13,077 bases of DNA. It comes from Rickettsia typhi (GTDB taxonomy: Bacteria > Pseudomonadota > Alphaproteobacteria > Rickettsiales > UBA1997). Positions 5,122 to 12,627 of this stretch are shown one piece after another. A program made the translations under genes and the position numbers. Where the stretch lies: the NCBI GenBank assembly GCA_945861125.1, contig CAMASZ010000017.1:1-13077 (forward strand), read 5' to 3'. The first letter of the stretch is position 1; each line of letters begins with the position of its first letter. The notes under the pieces were generated by a model. It did not search any database, was not told the origin of the DNA, and was given only the letters and a program-made list of their open reading frames with translations.

Positions 5122-8079
5122 TTATTTTTCATAAGCATTCAACCCCGATATTTCGCGACCATTGCTAAGTTTGTGTAAGAGTGGCGATAAATCAGCAACA
5201 AGTTCTAATTCTTTTTGGGTGCGCGCTTTCCAGTCAAGATTGAGTGGCGCCATTAAATCGCTTAATTGATCGCCATCAAAAATCATGCGACGAAGAATAT
5301 TATCAACAAAGGTTTGAAGGCTGTGAGGATTTAGCCCGTGTTTTGTGGCGATTTTTGCTAATTCTTTGGCGTTTTTTTCTGCTTTAAATTTGACGTAGCC
5401 ATCGCGAATTTCTTTTTCGCTTAAACCTTCGCCAGCTGTTAAGGTTTGAATGTAAGCAGTAATGTCTTCTTTCTCGTCAGCAAATTTAGCATCTGATGCA
5501 ATCAATGAAATTAACTGCTCACGGCTCATGCTTCTTTTACTTGGCTTTTGCGCTGAATATTTAGTGATTAACTGCATTATGTAGTCATAATCAATCACTG
5601 CTGAAGCGAATAGAACAAATTCAAAATCTAATTGCTGAACTTCTGAAGGTTCATTATTGCTATCTTGTTTTTTTCTAAATTGTTGTGCAAGTTCAATATA
5701 AACCCCTTTAAAACCTTGCAGTTGATCTTGTGGAATTGTTTGTTCAATCGCTTGTTTTTGCTCAAGGCTTAAATCTGTATATTGATCAAGATGAGTTTTA
5801 AGGCGTTGAACTTCTTTAAAATGATTGATGAAAGAAGTGCGAGCAATATCGCCTTTTAAATTGGCAACTTCTTCTGGTTTGTTTTCAAGACCTTGCGATT
5901 TCATAAAATCATCAAGTTTTTTGACGGCTAAATTTAGCTTCTCAATTGCAACTGGTGCTTTATCGACTAGCCAAATTTCTCGCGATTCTTCTCCTTCAAC
6001 ACCAGAAAACATTTCAATTGCTTCATCAACCGCATTTTGTTGCCCACGAAAATCAAGAATATTTCCCCAAGGTTTGGTGTCGTTTAAAACTCGATTGGTA
6101 CGAGAAAATGCTTGGATAAGTCCGTGATGTTTGAGATTTTTATCAACATAAAGAGTGTTGAGATATTTTGAATCAAAACCAGTTAAGAGCATATCAACCA
6201 CGATGGTGATATCAATTTTTTCGCAGTGTTTTAAATCTTGATTAGGATATTGTTGGTCTTTAATGCGTTTTTGCACATCTTGATAATAAAGATCGAACTC
6301 ACCAATGCTGTGGTTGGTTTTGTAGGTTTTGTTATAATCTTCAATTATTAATTTTAGTGCAAATTCTTTTTCTTCTGGATTATATTTATTGTCTTCTTTT
6401 TCTTGTGGCAGATCTTCTTGCATTTGCTTTGCATCTTTATTTTCGCCAGCTGGAGGAGAGAAAACACAAGCAATGTTTAATGGCTGAAAATCTTGATTTT
6501 GCGAAAGTTTTTCAGCTTGAATGGCTTTGAATAATTTATGATATTCAATTGCATCATTAATTGAAGCGGTTGCCAAAATTGCGTTGAATTTGCGATTGGC
6601 AGTTGCGCTTTCATGTTTTTCAAGAATTGCTTCAATGATGGCTTTTTTAGCTAATGGCTCTCCAGCTTTTGGAGCGTTTGCACCTTCTGGTTTGTAGTAA
6701 TCAATGTGAAATTTCAAAACATTTTGATCATCAATTGCGTTGGTGATTGTGTAGGCATGGAGTTCAGTTTGGAAAATATCGGCTGTGGTTTTATAATAAG
6801 CTTGTCCATCTTCCACTTCAGTATATGTGGCATTTCCATCAAAAATTGGCGTTCCAGTAAAACCAAAAAGTTGGGCATTAGGAAAAAATTCTTTAATTGC
6901 TTTGTGATTTTCCCCAAACTGCGAGCGATGGCATTCGTCAAAAATAAATACTATGCGTTTTTTGCGAAGTGTTTCAAGGCGCTCTTTGTAATTTCTTTTA
7001 TTACTATCATCTAAAGCCAAGCCAAGCTTCTGAATTGTGGTAACAATAACTTTGTCGGCATAATCGTCTGAAAGTAGACGTAAAACCAATGTTTTCGTGT
7101 TAGTATTTGCCTCAACACAGCCTTCTTGAAAGCGATTAAATTCTTCGCGGGTTTGTCGATCTAAATCTTTACGATCCACTACGAACAAACATTTCTCAAT
7201 ATCTGGATTATCTTTAAGTAAAGTTGAGGCTTTGAATGATGTGAGAGTTTTTCCACTTCCTGTTGTATGCCAAATATAACCATTGCCAGTGCCTTGGTGA
7301 ATGCAATCAACAATGGCTTTAACGGCATAAATTTGATAAGGACGCATCATAATAAGTTTCTGCTCGCTTGCTACCAAAACCATGTATCGGCTTATCATTT
7401 GCCCCAAAGTGCATTTGGCTAAAAACTTTTCAGCGAAGCTATCTAGATGAGTAATCTTTTTATTTTTTTCGTCAGCAAATTGGTAAACTGGCAAGAATTT
7501 TTCATCAGCATCAAAGCTAAAATGTCGTTTGTTATTGTTAGCAAAATACCAAGTATTGCTACAATTGCTGACAATGAATAATTGAATAAAACACATCAAA
7601 GTTCTTCCATAGCCGTTGCCTGTGTCATTTTTATAATCTACTATTTGCTGCATCGCACGGCGTGGCGTTATTGTAAGAGTTTTTAGCTCAATTTGAACAC
7701 ATGGCAAACCATTGATCAGCAAAATTACATCATAGCGGTGATGGCTGTTATCGGTATTAATTCTTAGTTGGTTTATTACTTCAAAGGAGTTTTTGCACCA
7801 GTCTTTATTGTTGACCAAATTAAAATTTAGGGGAGTTCCATCGTCGCGGTCAAATGTGTTAGTTTCGCGCAAGGTTTTTGATGCCAAAAAAACATCGGGC
7901 GTGATAATTTTATCAAGTAAGCGCGAAAACTCACTATCGGTAAGTTTAACACGATTTAACTCTTCAAATTTTGTTCTGAAGTTAAATTCAAGAGAAGCCT
8001 TATCCCTAATATCTTGGCGATAGATATATTTGAGATTTATTAACTTATTTATTAGATTTTCTTCTATTTGCTCTTCCAT
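5122..8079 (-). CDS. hsdR: type I restriction enzyme endonuclease/translocase subunit R
   Basis: HsdR is the motor and nuclease of the type I complex: it pulls unmethylated DNA past the bound enzyme using ATP and cuts it at distant sites. The N-terminal PD-(D/E)XK nuclease is visible as RYDVILLINGLPCVQIELKT, with D117, E131 and K133, followed by the QxxxY motif Q145-Y149. The superfamily 2 helicase follows: Walker A TTGSGKT (272-278), DECH (381-384), FTGTP (407-411), and the second RecA lobe with DMLLTGFDSKYLNTLYVDK and IQAFSRTNRV. The C-terminal 300 residues are helical and would bind the methylase. At 985 residues it is close to the EcoR124I-like (type IC) subunits, which it resembles most. 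It is the first gene of the operon, starting with ATG without a recognisable Shine-Dalgarno sequence. No promoter upstream of 8079 is clear enough to annotate. No frameshift is seen, so the restriction function appears intact. Confidence 0.97.
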   Translation of the reverse strand: MEEQIEENLINKLINLKYIYRQDIRDKASLEFNFRTKFEELNRVKLTDSEFSRLLDKIITPDVFLASKTLRETNTFDRDDGTPLNFNLVNNKDWCKNSFEVINQLRINTDNSHHRYDVILLINGLPCVQIELKTLTITPRRAMQQIVDYKNDTGNGYGRTLMCFIQLFIVSNCSNTWYFANNNKRHFSFDADEKFLPVYQFADEKNKKITHLDSFAEKFLAKCTLGQMISRYMVLVASEQKLIMMRPYQIYAVKAIVDCIHQGTGNGYIWHTTGSGKTLTSFKASTLLKDNPDIEKCLFVVDRKDLDRQTREEFNRFQEGCVEANTNTKTLVLRLLSDDYADKVIVTTIQKLGLALDDSNKRNYKERLETLRKKRIVFIFDECHRSQFGENHKAIKEFFPNAQLFGFTGTPIFDGNATYTEVEDGQAYYKTTADIFQTELHAYTITNAIDDQNVLKFHIDYYKPEGANAPKAGEPLAKKAIIEAILEKHESATANRKFNAILATASINDAIEYHKLFKAIQAEKLSQNQDFQPLNIACVFSPPAGENKDAKQMQEDLPQEKEDNKYNPEEKEFALKLIIEDYNKTYKTNHSIGEFDLYYQDVQKRIKDQQYPNQDLKHCEKIDITIVVDMLLTGFDSKYLNTLYVDKNLKHHGLIQAFSRTNRVLNDTKPWGNILDFRGQQNAVDEAIEMFSGVEGEESREIWLVDKAPVAIEKLNLAVKKLDDFMKSQGLENKPEEVANLKGDIARTSFINHFKEVQRLKTHLDQYTDLSLEQKQAIEQTIPQDQLQGFKGVYIELAQQFRKKQDSNNEPSEVQQLDFEFVLFASAVIDYDYIMQLITKYSAQKPSKRSMSREQLISLIASDAKFADEKEDITAYIQTLTAGEGLSEKEIRDGYVKFKAEKNAKELAKIATKHGLNPHSLQTFVDNILRRMIFDGDQLSDLMAPLNLDWKARTQKELELVADLSPLLHKLSNGREISGLNAYEK

Positions 8080-8151
8080 TTATTTAAATTTTTTTAACAA
8101 TCTTAACTCACAAAAGGTTTTTTAGATAAAATTCAATTCTATGTCAGAACG

Positions 8152-8224
8152 ACTTATACCAAATCCAATCTTTAAATAAAATATTTTGTTATAATTTTAT
8201 TTAAAGATTGGATTTGGTATAAGT
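8152..8224. repeat. perfect 31-bp inverted repeat, right side of the R-M cassette
   Basis: Arms 8152-8182 and 8194-8224 are exact reverse complements, separated by 11 nt (8183-8193). The outer 20 bp equal the repeat at 257-276. The dimensions fit a small palindromic repeat or a miniature inverted-repeat element; a chance 31-bp perfect palindrome is very unlikely even in AT-rich DNA. No T-run follows on either strand, so it is not a typical terminator. It lies in the gap between queH and hsdR, upstream of the whole restriction operon. Confidence 0.93.
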
Positions 8225-8273
8225 TATAGCTAATTTTATATGTAAACTAAAATCATGAATATATTTAAGGCAA

Positions 8274-8310
8274 TGTCGCAAATCAACTTTTTTAAAGTTG
8301 ATTTGCGACA
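8274..8310. repeat. perfect 17-bp hairpin downstream of queH
   Basis: TGTCGCAAATCAACTTT (8274-8290) and its exact reverse complement (8294-8310) flank a TTT loop. It begins 13 nt beyond the queH stop, the position of a terminator for that gene. However, the bases after it on the minus strand are ATTGCCTTAAAT rather than a T-run, so it may instead be a dispersed palindromic repeat or an mRNA 3'-end stabiliser. Confidence 0.85.
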
Positions 8311-8322
8311 ACGCAATAAAAA

Positions 8323-9015
8323 CTAACTATAATTTTTTAATTTATCTTCAAAGTAAAATTCCTCACCAATTTCAATTTCTTTTCTTCCATTTTTAGTTCT
8401 CCACTCGTTACTATCTCGAAGTGAAAAAATGCAACCACAATATTCTTGCTTATAAAACTCTTCTCTTTTAGCGATTTTATACATTCTCTCAGCTCCCCCA
8501 CCTTTGCGCCAGTTATATGTCCAATAAATTATTCCTTCATAATTATTAGCAGCCCTAACCCCACAATCATTAATTTGATCCATATTTTTCCAACGAGAAA
8601 TACCAAGTGATGAGGTTATAATTTTAAAATTATTTTCATAAGCATATAAAGCAGTTCTTTCAAATCTCATATCAAAACATTTGGTACATCTTTCACCTCT
8701 TTCAGGAGAATATTCTAAACCCTTAGCCCTACTAAACCAGTTTTGAACATCGTAATCAGCGTCAATAAATGGTACATTTAACTTTTCAGCAAAACGGATA
8801 TTTTCATTCTTACGAATTTCATATTCTTTTTTTGGATGAATATTTGGATTATAAAAAAAAATTGTTAAATCAATACCAGATTCTTTCATTCTCTCCATAA
8901 GATCTCCCGCACAAGGAGCGCAGCAGCTATGCATTAAAACTTTGTTTCCCGAGACTTCTTTTGGTAAATTTAATTTATAGCTATAGTCTATTTCTGATTT
9001 TAATTTTTCTTTCAT
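8323..9015 (-). CDS. queH: epoxyqueuosine reductase QueH
   Basis: QueH reduces epoxyqueuosine to queuosine at the wobble position of tRNAs with GUN anticodons, the last step of queuosine synthesis, using an iron-sulfur cluster plus a further metal site. It is the non-homologous alternative to QueG. The family signatures are clear: MHSCCAPC (28-35), [15 protein letters not shown] (108-122), [12 protein letters not shown] (133-144) and YCGC near the end (192-195), giving the cysteines expected as metal ligands (31, 32, 35, 110, 113, 193, 195). I place the start at the ATG at 9015 (230 residues); the frame extends upstream to a TTG at 9054, but that codon abuts a TATAAT box at 9051-9046, which would be the promoter. 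It is divergent from mutM and followed by a perfect hairpin. Other queuosine genes are not in the window. Confidence 0.93.
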   Translation of the reverse strand: MKEKLKSEIDYSYKLNLPKEVSGNKVLMHSCCAPCAGDLMERMKESGIDLTIFFYNPNIHPKKEYEIRKNENIRFAEKLNVPFIDADYDVQNWFSRAKGLEYSPERGERCTKCFDMRFERTALYAYENNFKIITSSLGISRWKNMDQINDCGVRAANNYEGIIYWTYNWRKGGGAERMYKIAKREEFYKQEYCGCIFSLRDSNEWRTKNGRKEIEIGEEFYFEDKLKNYS

Positions 9016-9045
9016 AAGTGTAATATTTTTAAAATTGGTCTTTAA

Positions 9046-9051
9046 ATTATA
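9046..9051 (-). promoter_or_regulatory. consensus -10 box for queH
   Basis: The minus strand reads TATAAT exactly, about 30 nt upstream of the queH ATG at 9015. No good -35 hexamer lies at 16-18 nt; TTATGG at 9076-9071 is 19 nt away and weak. It argues for the ATG start of queH over the upstream TTG. Confidence 0.4.
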
Positions 9052-9064
9052 CAATTTTAACTAA

Positions 9065-9085
9065 ATAATTCCATAATAATTCCAT
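9065..9085. repeat. tandem 10-bp direct repeat in the queH/mutM divergent region
   Basis: ATAATTCCAT occurs at 9065-9074 and again at 9076-9085, an 11-bp period close to one helical turn. It lies where the upstream promoter region of queH and that of mutM would overlap. Binding by a regulator is possible but unproven. Confidence 0.6.
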
Positions 9086-9112
9086 TTAAAAATTCATTCC
9101 TAATTCAAAAAT

Positions 9113-9925
9113 ATGCCAGAATTACCAGAAGTAGAAACGGTTAGAAGGGGTTTAGAAATTATTAAAAATAAAAAAATTACCGAAATATTTCGATCCAATA
9201 AGAAGCTTCGTTTTGATTCCACTATAGATATAAAAAAAATCATTAATTCAGAAATTATCAATATTGAAAGAAAGGCTCGTTATTTGATAGTTAATTTCTC
9301 TAACAATAAAACTGCAATAATTCACCTTGGAATGAGTGGTAGAATTTCAATCAAAGATCAATTTATAAAGTTAAAGCATGATCATTTTGCTTTTAAAATT
9401 AATAATCAAGAATGGCTTATTTATAACGATCCTAGACGATTTGGTTTCATAGATCTCATCAAAACAGATGAAATAGAAAATCATAAAATGCTTGCTAAAC
9501 TTGGTCCAGAGCCATTATCTGATAATTTTAACAGTAATTATCTATCAAAAATCTTAAGCCATAAAACAATTAACATTAAAACTGCAATGATGGATAACTC
9601 TATAGTTGTTGGAGTTGGAAACATTTATATAAATGAATCACTGTTCGATTCTGCAATTTCACCACTTCGAAGCTGCAAAACGCTTAAAAAAAATGAAATT
9701 GAAAAACTAATAAATTCTATCAAAAAAATTATTAATGAAGCCATTAAACTTGGCGGTTCTTCAATTTCTGATTATCAAAACACCAAAGGAGAATTTGGTT
9801 ATTTTCAAAATTTACTAAAAGTTTATGATAGAAGCAATCAGGATTGCTATAGATGTAATGGAAAAATTGAAAGAATTATTCAAAATGGACGCTCTAGTTT
9901 TTATTGTAAATCTTGTCAGTTTTAA
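9113..9925 (+). CDS. mutM: formamidopyrimidine-DNA glycosylase (Fpg/MutM)
   Basis: Fpg removes 8-oxoguanine and formamidopyrimidines from DNA and cuts the resulting abasic site by beta,delta-elimination. The start is unambiguous because the family's conserved MPELPEVETV opens the protein; Pro2 is the nucleophile after Met removal and Glu3 is catalytic. Further marks are HLGMSGR (71-77) with the intercalating Met74, YNDPRRFGF (104-112), VGVGNIYINE (166-175) for helix-two-turn-helix DNA binding, and the C-terminal zinc finger with C245, C248, C265 and C268 enclosing the beta-hairpin NGRSSFYC (Arg260). At 270 residues it is normal length. One oddity is that the usual catalytic lysine in RRAKYL (E. 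coli Lys57) aligns with Arg56 in ERKARYL here. The stop overlaps the stop of convergent ftsW, leaving no room for a terminator. No Shine-Dalgarno sequence precedes the ATG. Confidence 0.96.
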   Translation: MPELPEVETVRRGLEIIKNKKITEIFRSNKKLRFDSTIDIKKIINSEIINIERKARYLIVNFSNNKTAIIHLGMSGRISIKDQFIKLKHDHFAFKINNQEWLIYNDPRRFGFIDLIKTDEIENHKMLAKLGPEPLSDNFNSNYLSKILSHKTINIKTAMMDNSIVVGVGNIYINESLFDSAISPLRSCKTLKKNEIEKLINSIKKIINEAIKLGGSSISDYQNTKGEFGYFQNLLKVYDRSNQDCYRCNGKIERIIQNGRSSFYCKSCQF

Positions 9926-11088
9926 ATGATTAATTTAGTATTACCATAATCAACATTACGATGATATTTTCTTTTAGTAAAAGCAAGAATTAATCCAAAA
10001 CAAATTCCCATAGCAATCATTGACGAGCCGCCGTAACTTATAAATGGCAATGTCATACCTTTAGTGGGCAATAGTTTTAAACTAACACCTATATTTACAA
10101 TAACTTGCATAGTAAATTGCAACATCAAACCACATAATGATAGATAAATAAACATATTTTCTTCTTCCATAGCTCTTTTTACAATTCTGGTAATTAGATA
10201 TCCAAAAATCATAATAAAAAAAATACAAAACAAAATTCCATATTCTTCAGCTATAGCTGAAAAAATAAAATCAGTATGAACATCTGGAATAAACTTTTTA
10301 ACCATACCGTTACCGGGTCCTTTTCCAAAAAAAGAACCGTTAATAAAGGCATCTAAAGATCTTTCAGCTTGATAATTCTTATTACTAGAATCTAAAAACT
10401 TATTAATTCGATCTTCAACATGAGGAAATGTTAAATAAGCACCTATTGCCCCCATAAAACCCAAAAAAATTAGTCCACAAATAAAAAGCCACGGTAAGCC
10501 ATTTAAAAACAATTGAATTGCCCATAATGCCGTAAAAGAAAGAGTCATACCAAAGTCAGGTTGCAATATTAGCAATAAAACCATAATCATTAGGAGAAAT
10601 AAAGAACTACCATATTTGATATACCATCTATCAAAATAAAATCTCTGCAATAAGAAAGCATTCGAAATTATAAAAAATGTTTTTGCTAATTCTGACGGCT
10701 GTATAGTAAAACCAAAAAAACTAATCCATCTAGTAGCTCCCTTGGTCTGAGAACCAAAGAATAAAACCATTATTAACATTAAAATTGCAACCAATAAACC
10801 AATTAATGAAATTGCTTTTATTTTATCTTCATTCAACAAAGAAACAGATACAATCAAGAATAAAGCAATTAAAGCAAAAATTATTTGCTTTTTTAAGAAA
10901 AAGAATTTTTCAACATCAATTTTTTTAGCAATAACCGGACTAGAGCTTGCAGTCATCATTAATCCAAAAATTATAATTGCAATTACTATCGAAAAATTTA
11001 TTTTATCAATATCGATCCACCATCTACGAAATGGATTTAAATATCTTCTATCAAACAAATAATTTGAATTTGATTGTTGATTTTCCAT
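9922..11088 (-). CDS. ftsW: FtsW, septal peptidoglycan glycosyltransferase (SEDS family)
   Basis: FtsW polymerises lipid II into septal peptidoglycan together with its class B penicillin-binding protein at the divisome. Around ten membrane segments can be seen, beginning at about residue 31 after a short cytoplasmic tail rich in charged and aromatic residues. Family marks are GATRWISFFGFTIQPSELAK (117-136), LQPDFGMT (175-182), the large periplasmic loop with PDVHTDFIFSAIAEEYG (268-284, containing the catalytic Asp269) and GMTLPFISYGGSS (344-356). I prefer the ATG at 11088 (388 residues); the frame runs on to a TTG at 11130 with no ribosome site. The last segment plus KRKYHRN gives a short cytoplasmic tail. 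In many bacteria ftsW sits beside murG in the division cluster, but here it stands alone, convergent with mutM. RodA is the main alternative, but PSELAK with this loop and context favours FtsW. Confidence 0.92.
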   Translation of the reverse strand: MENQQSNSNYLFDRRYLNPFRRWWIDIDKINFSIVIAIIIFGLMMTASSSPVIAKKIDVEKFFFLKKQIIFALIALFLIVSVSLLNEDKIKAISLIGLLVAILMLIMVLFFGSQTKGATRWISFFGFTIQPSELAKTFFIISNAFLLQRFYFDRWYIKYGSSLFLLMIMVLLLILQPDFGMTLSFTALWAIQLFLNGLPWLFICGLIFLGFMGAIGAYLTFPHVEDRINKFLDSSNKNYQAERSLDAFINGSFFGKGPGNGMVKKFIPDVHTDFIFSAIAEEYGILFCIFFIMIFGYLITRIVKRAMEEENMFIYLSLCGLMLQFTMQVIVNIGVSLKLLPTKGMTLPFISYGGSSMIAMGICFGLILAFTKRKYHRNVDYGNTKLII

Positions 11089-11123
11089 AATTTTTGTTAA
11101 TTTAGCCTTAATTAAATTCAAAT

Positions 11124-11170
11124 TTTTCAATATGTTGAAAATTCTTATGAATATTCAAATTGAAGCTCAA
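11124..11170 (-). promoter_or_regulatory. possible ftsW promoter region with a small dyad
   Basis: In the ftsW/argH divergent gap the minus strand reads TTGAGC at 11170-11165 and TAAGAA at 11147-11142 with a 17-nt spacer, a weak match to a vegetative promoter. Just downstream, TTTTCAA (11124-11130) and TTGAAAA (11135-11141) form a 7-bp stem in what would be the ftsW leader. Both signals are modest in AT-rich DNA. Confidence 0.25.
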
Positions 11171-11229
11171 ATAGTTTAAAAGCGAAAAATAATATTATTT
11201 TTTTTAATAAAACAAACTCTTTATTTTTA

Positions 11230-12627
11230 ATGTCACAAGATTCTTCAAATAAAATGTGGGGTGGTAGATTTTCCAATAGCCCCACAAAATTAATGCAAAA
11301 AATTAACCAATCTATTACTTTCGATAAAAAACTTTATAAACAAGACATAGCAGGATCAATAGCTCATGCTCTTATGCTAGAAAAAATTAAGATTATCAAT
11401 AGCGATGAAGCAAAAAAAATTATCGATGGTTTAAAAAAAATTGAAGAAGAAATTAGGCAAGAAAAATTTGTTTTCAAAATTGAACTTGAAGATATTCACA
11501 TGAATATTGAATCAAGATTAAAAGAAATCATTGGCGAAACAGCTGGTAAACTTCACACAGCAAGATCTCGTAATGACCAAGTTGCCGTTGATTTTAAGCT
11601 ATATGTTCGAGATGCAATAGATGAGATTTTAAATTTACTAAAAAATTTGCAAAATAACTTAATTCTAAAAGCAGAAAAAAATATTACCGCCATTATGCCT
11701 GGATTTACTCATCTGCAAATTGCTCAACCAGTTTTATTTTCTCATTATCTTCTTGCTTATTTTGAAATGTTTAAAAGAGATATTTCAAGATTACAAGATC
11801 TAAGAAATCGTATGAATGAATGTCCACTTGGTGCATGTGCTTTAGCAGGAACATCATATAAAATTGATCGTTTTTTCACTGCTAAAAAACTAAATTTTAA
11901 TAAACCAACTAACAATTCAATGGATAGCGTCTCTGATCGCGATTTTGCTATTGAATTTTCATTTTGCTTAAATCTTATTGCAAATCATTTATCTAGAATT
12001 TCAGAAGAAATAGTGATCTGGATGAGTAAAGGTTTTCAATTTATAAATCTCTCCGATAACTTTACTTCTGGAAGCTCGATCATGCCTCAAAAGAGAAATC
12101 CCGATGGTGCAGAGTTAATAAGAGGTAAAACAGGAAGAATTATGGGATCGCTAATTTCAATTCTTACTACCATGAAAGGTCTTACCCTTACTTATTCCAA
12201 AGATATGCAAGAAGATAAAGAACCAATATTTGATGCTTTTGAAAATTGTAAATTATCAATCGAAATAATGGCCGAAATGATCAAAGATCTAGAAGTTAAC
12301 AAAGAAAAAATGATGGCAATGGCCAATGAAGATTATTCTTGCGCTACTGATTTAGCTGATTGGTTGGTAAAAAAATTAAATATTCCATTTCGTCAAGCTC
12401 ATCATATTACTGGCAAGATTGTTTCATATGCTGAAAATAAAAAATTAAAAATTCATCAATTAAAAATTACTGATTTACAAAAATTTGAAAGGAAGATAAC
12501 AAAAGAAGTTTTTGATTCTATAAAAATTGAAAATCTTGTTAACTCAAGAAATAGCTTTGGCGGAACTTCAACAAAAGAAGTTAAAAAACAAATTATTGAA
12601 GCAAAAAAATTTATAAATAATTTATGA
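11230..12627 (+). CDS. argH: argininosuccinate lyase
   Basis: ArgH splits argininosuccinate into arginine and fumarate, the last step of arginine synthesis. It belongs to the fumarase/aspartase superfamily of homotetramers. The three conserved regions are present: HTARSRNDQVAVDF (109-122), PGFTHLQIAQPV (157-168) with the His161 region of the active site, and the signature GSSIMPQKRNPD (281-292) whose serine acts as catalytic base. The N-terminal KMWGGRFS (8-15) is also typical, supporting the ATG start. At 465 residues it is full length with no visible defect. It is divergent from ftsW, with no strong Shine-Dalgarno sequence. Its stop overlaps the start of a short lipoprotein gene (ATGA), an arrangement often seen in proteobacteria. 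No other arginine genes are in view, so whether a full pathway exists or an imported precursor such as citrulline is used cannot be told here. Confidence 0.97.
   Translation: MSQDSSNKMWGGRFSNSPTKLMQKINQSITFDKKLYKQDIAGSIAHALMLEKIKIINSDEAKKIIDGLKKIEEEIRQEKFVFKIELEDIHMNIESRLKEIIGETAGKLHTARSRNDQVAVDFKLYVRDAIDEILNLLKNLQNNLILKAEKNITAIMPGFTHLQIAQPVLFSHYLLAYFEMFKRDISRLQDLRNRMNECPLGACALAGTSYKIDRFFTAKKLNFNKPTNNSMDSVSDRDFAIEFSFCLNLIANHLSRISEEIVIWMSKGFQFINLSDNFTSGSSIMPQKRNPDGAELIRGKTGRIMGSLISILTTMKGLTLTYSKDMQEDKEPIFDAFENCKLSIEIMAEMIKDLEVNKEKMMAMANEDYSCATDLADWLVKKLNIPFRQAHHITGKIVSYAENKKLKIHQLKITDLQKFERKITKEVFDSIKIENLVNSRNSFGGTSTKEVKKQIIEAKKFINNL

Noticed and set aside
8080..8150. Promoter of the hsdR operon
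   Set aside because: Candidate hexamers such as TTGAAT at 8136-8131 have no acceptable -10 at 16-18 nt; in AT-rich DNA the match is not better than chance.
8255..8326. 23-codon plus-strand frame starting MNIFKAM
   Set aside because: It is open only because it reads through the perfect hairpin at 8274-8310 and it ends inside the queH stop region; no ribosome site and no family.
9016..9054. TTG start at 9054 extending QueH by 13 residues
   Set aside because: The codon abuts a perfect TATAAT box, and the ATG at 9015 gives a normal QueH N-terminus just before the cysteine motif.
11089..11130. TTG start at 11130 extending FtsW by 14 residues
   Set aside because: No ribosome site precedes it, while the ATG at 11088 gives an ordinary FtsW N-terminal tail.
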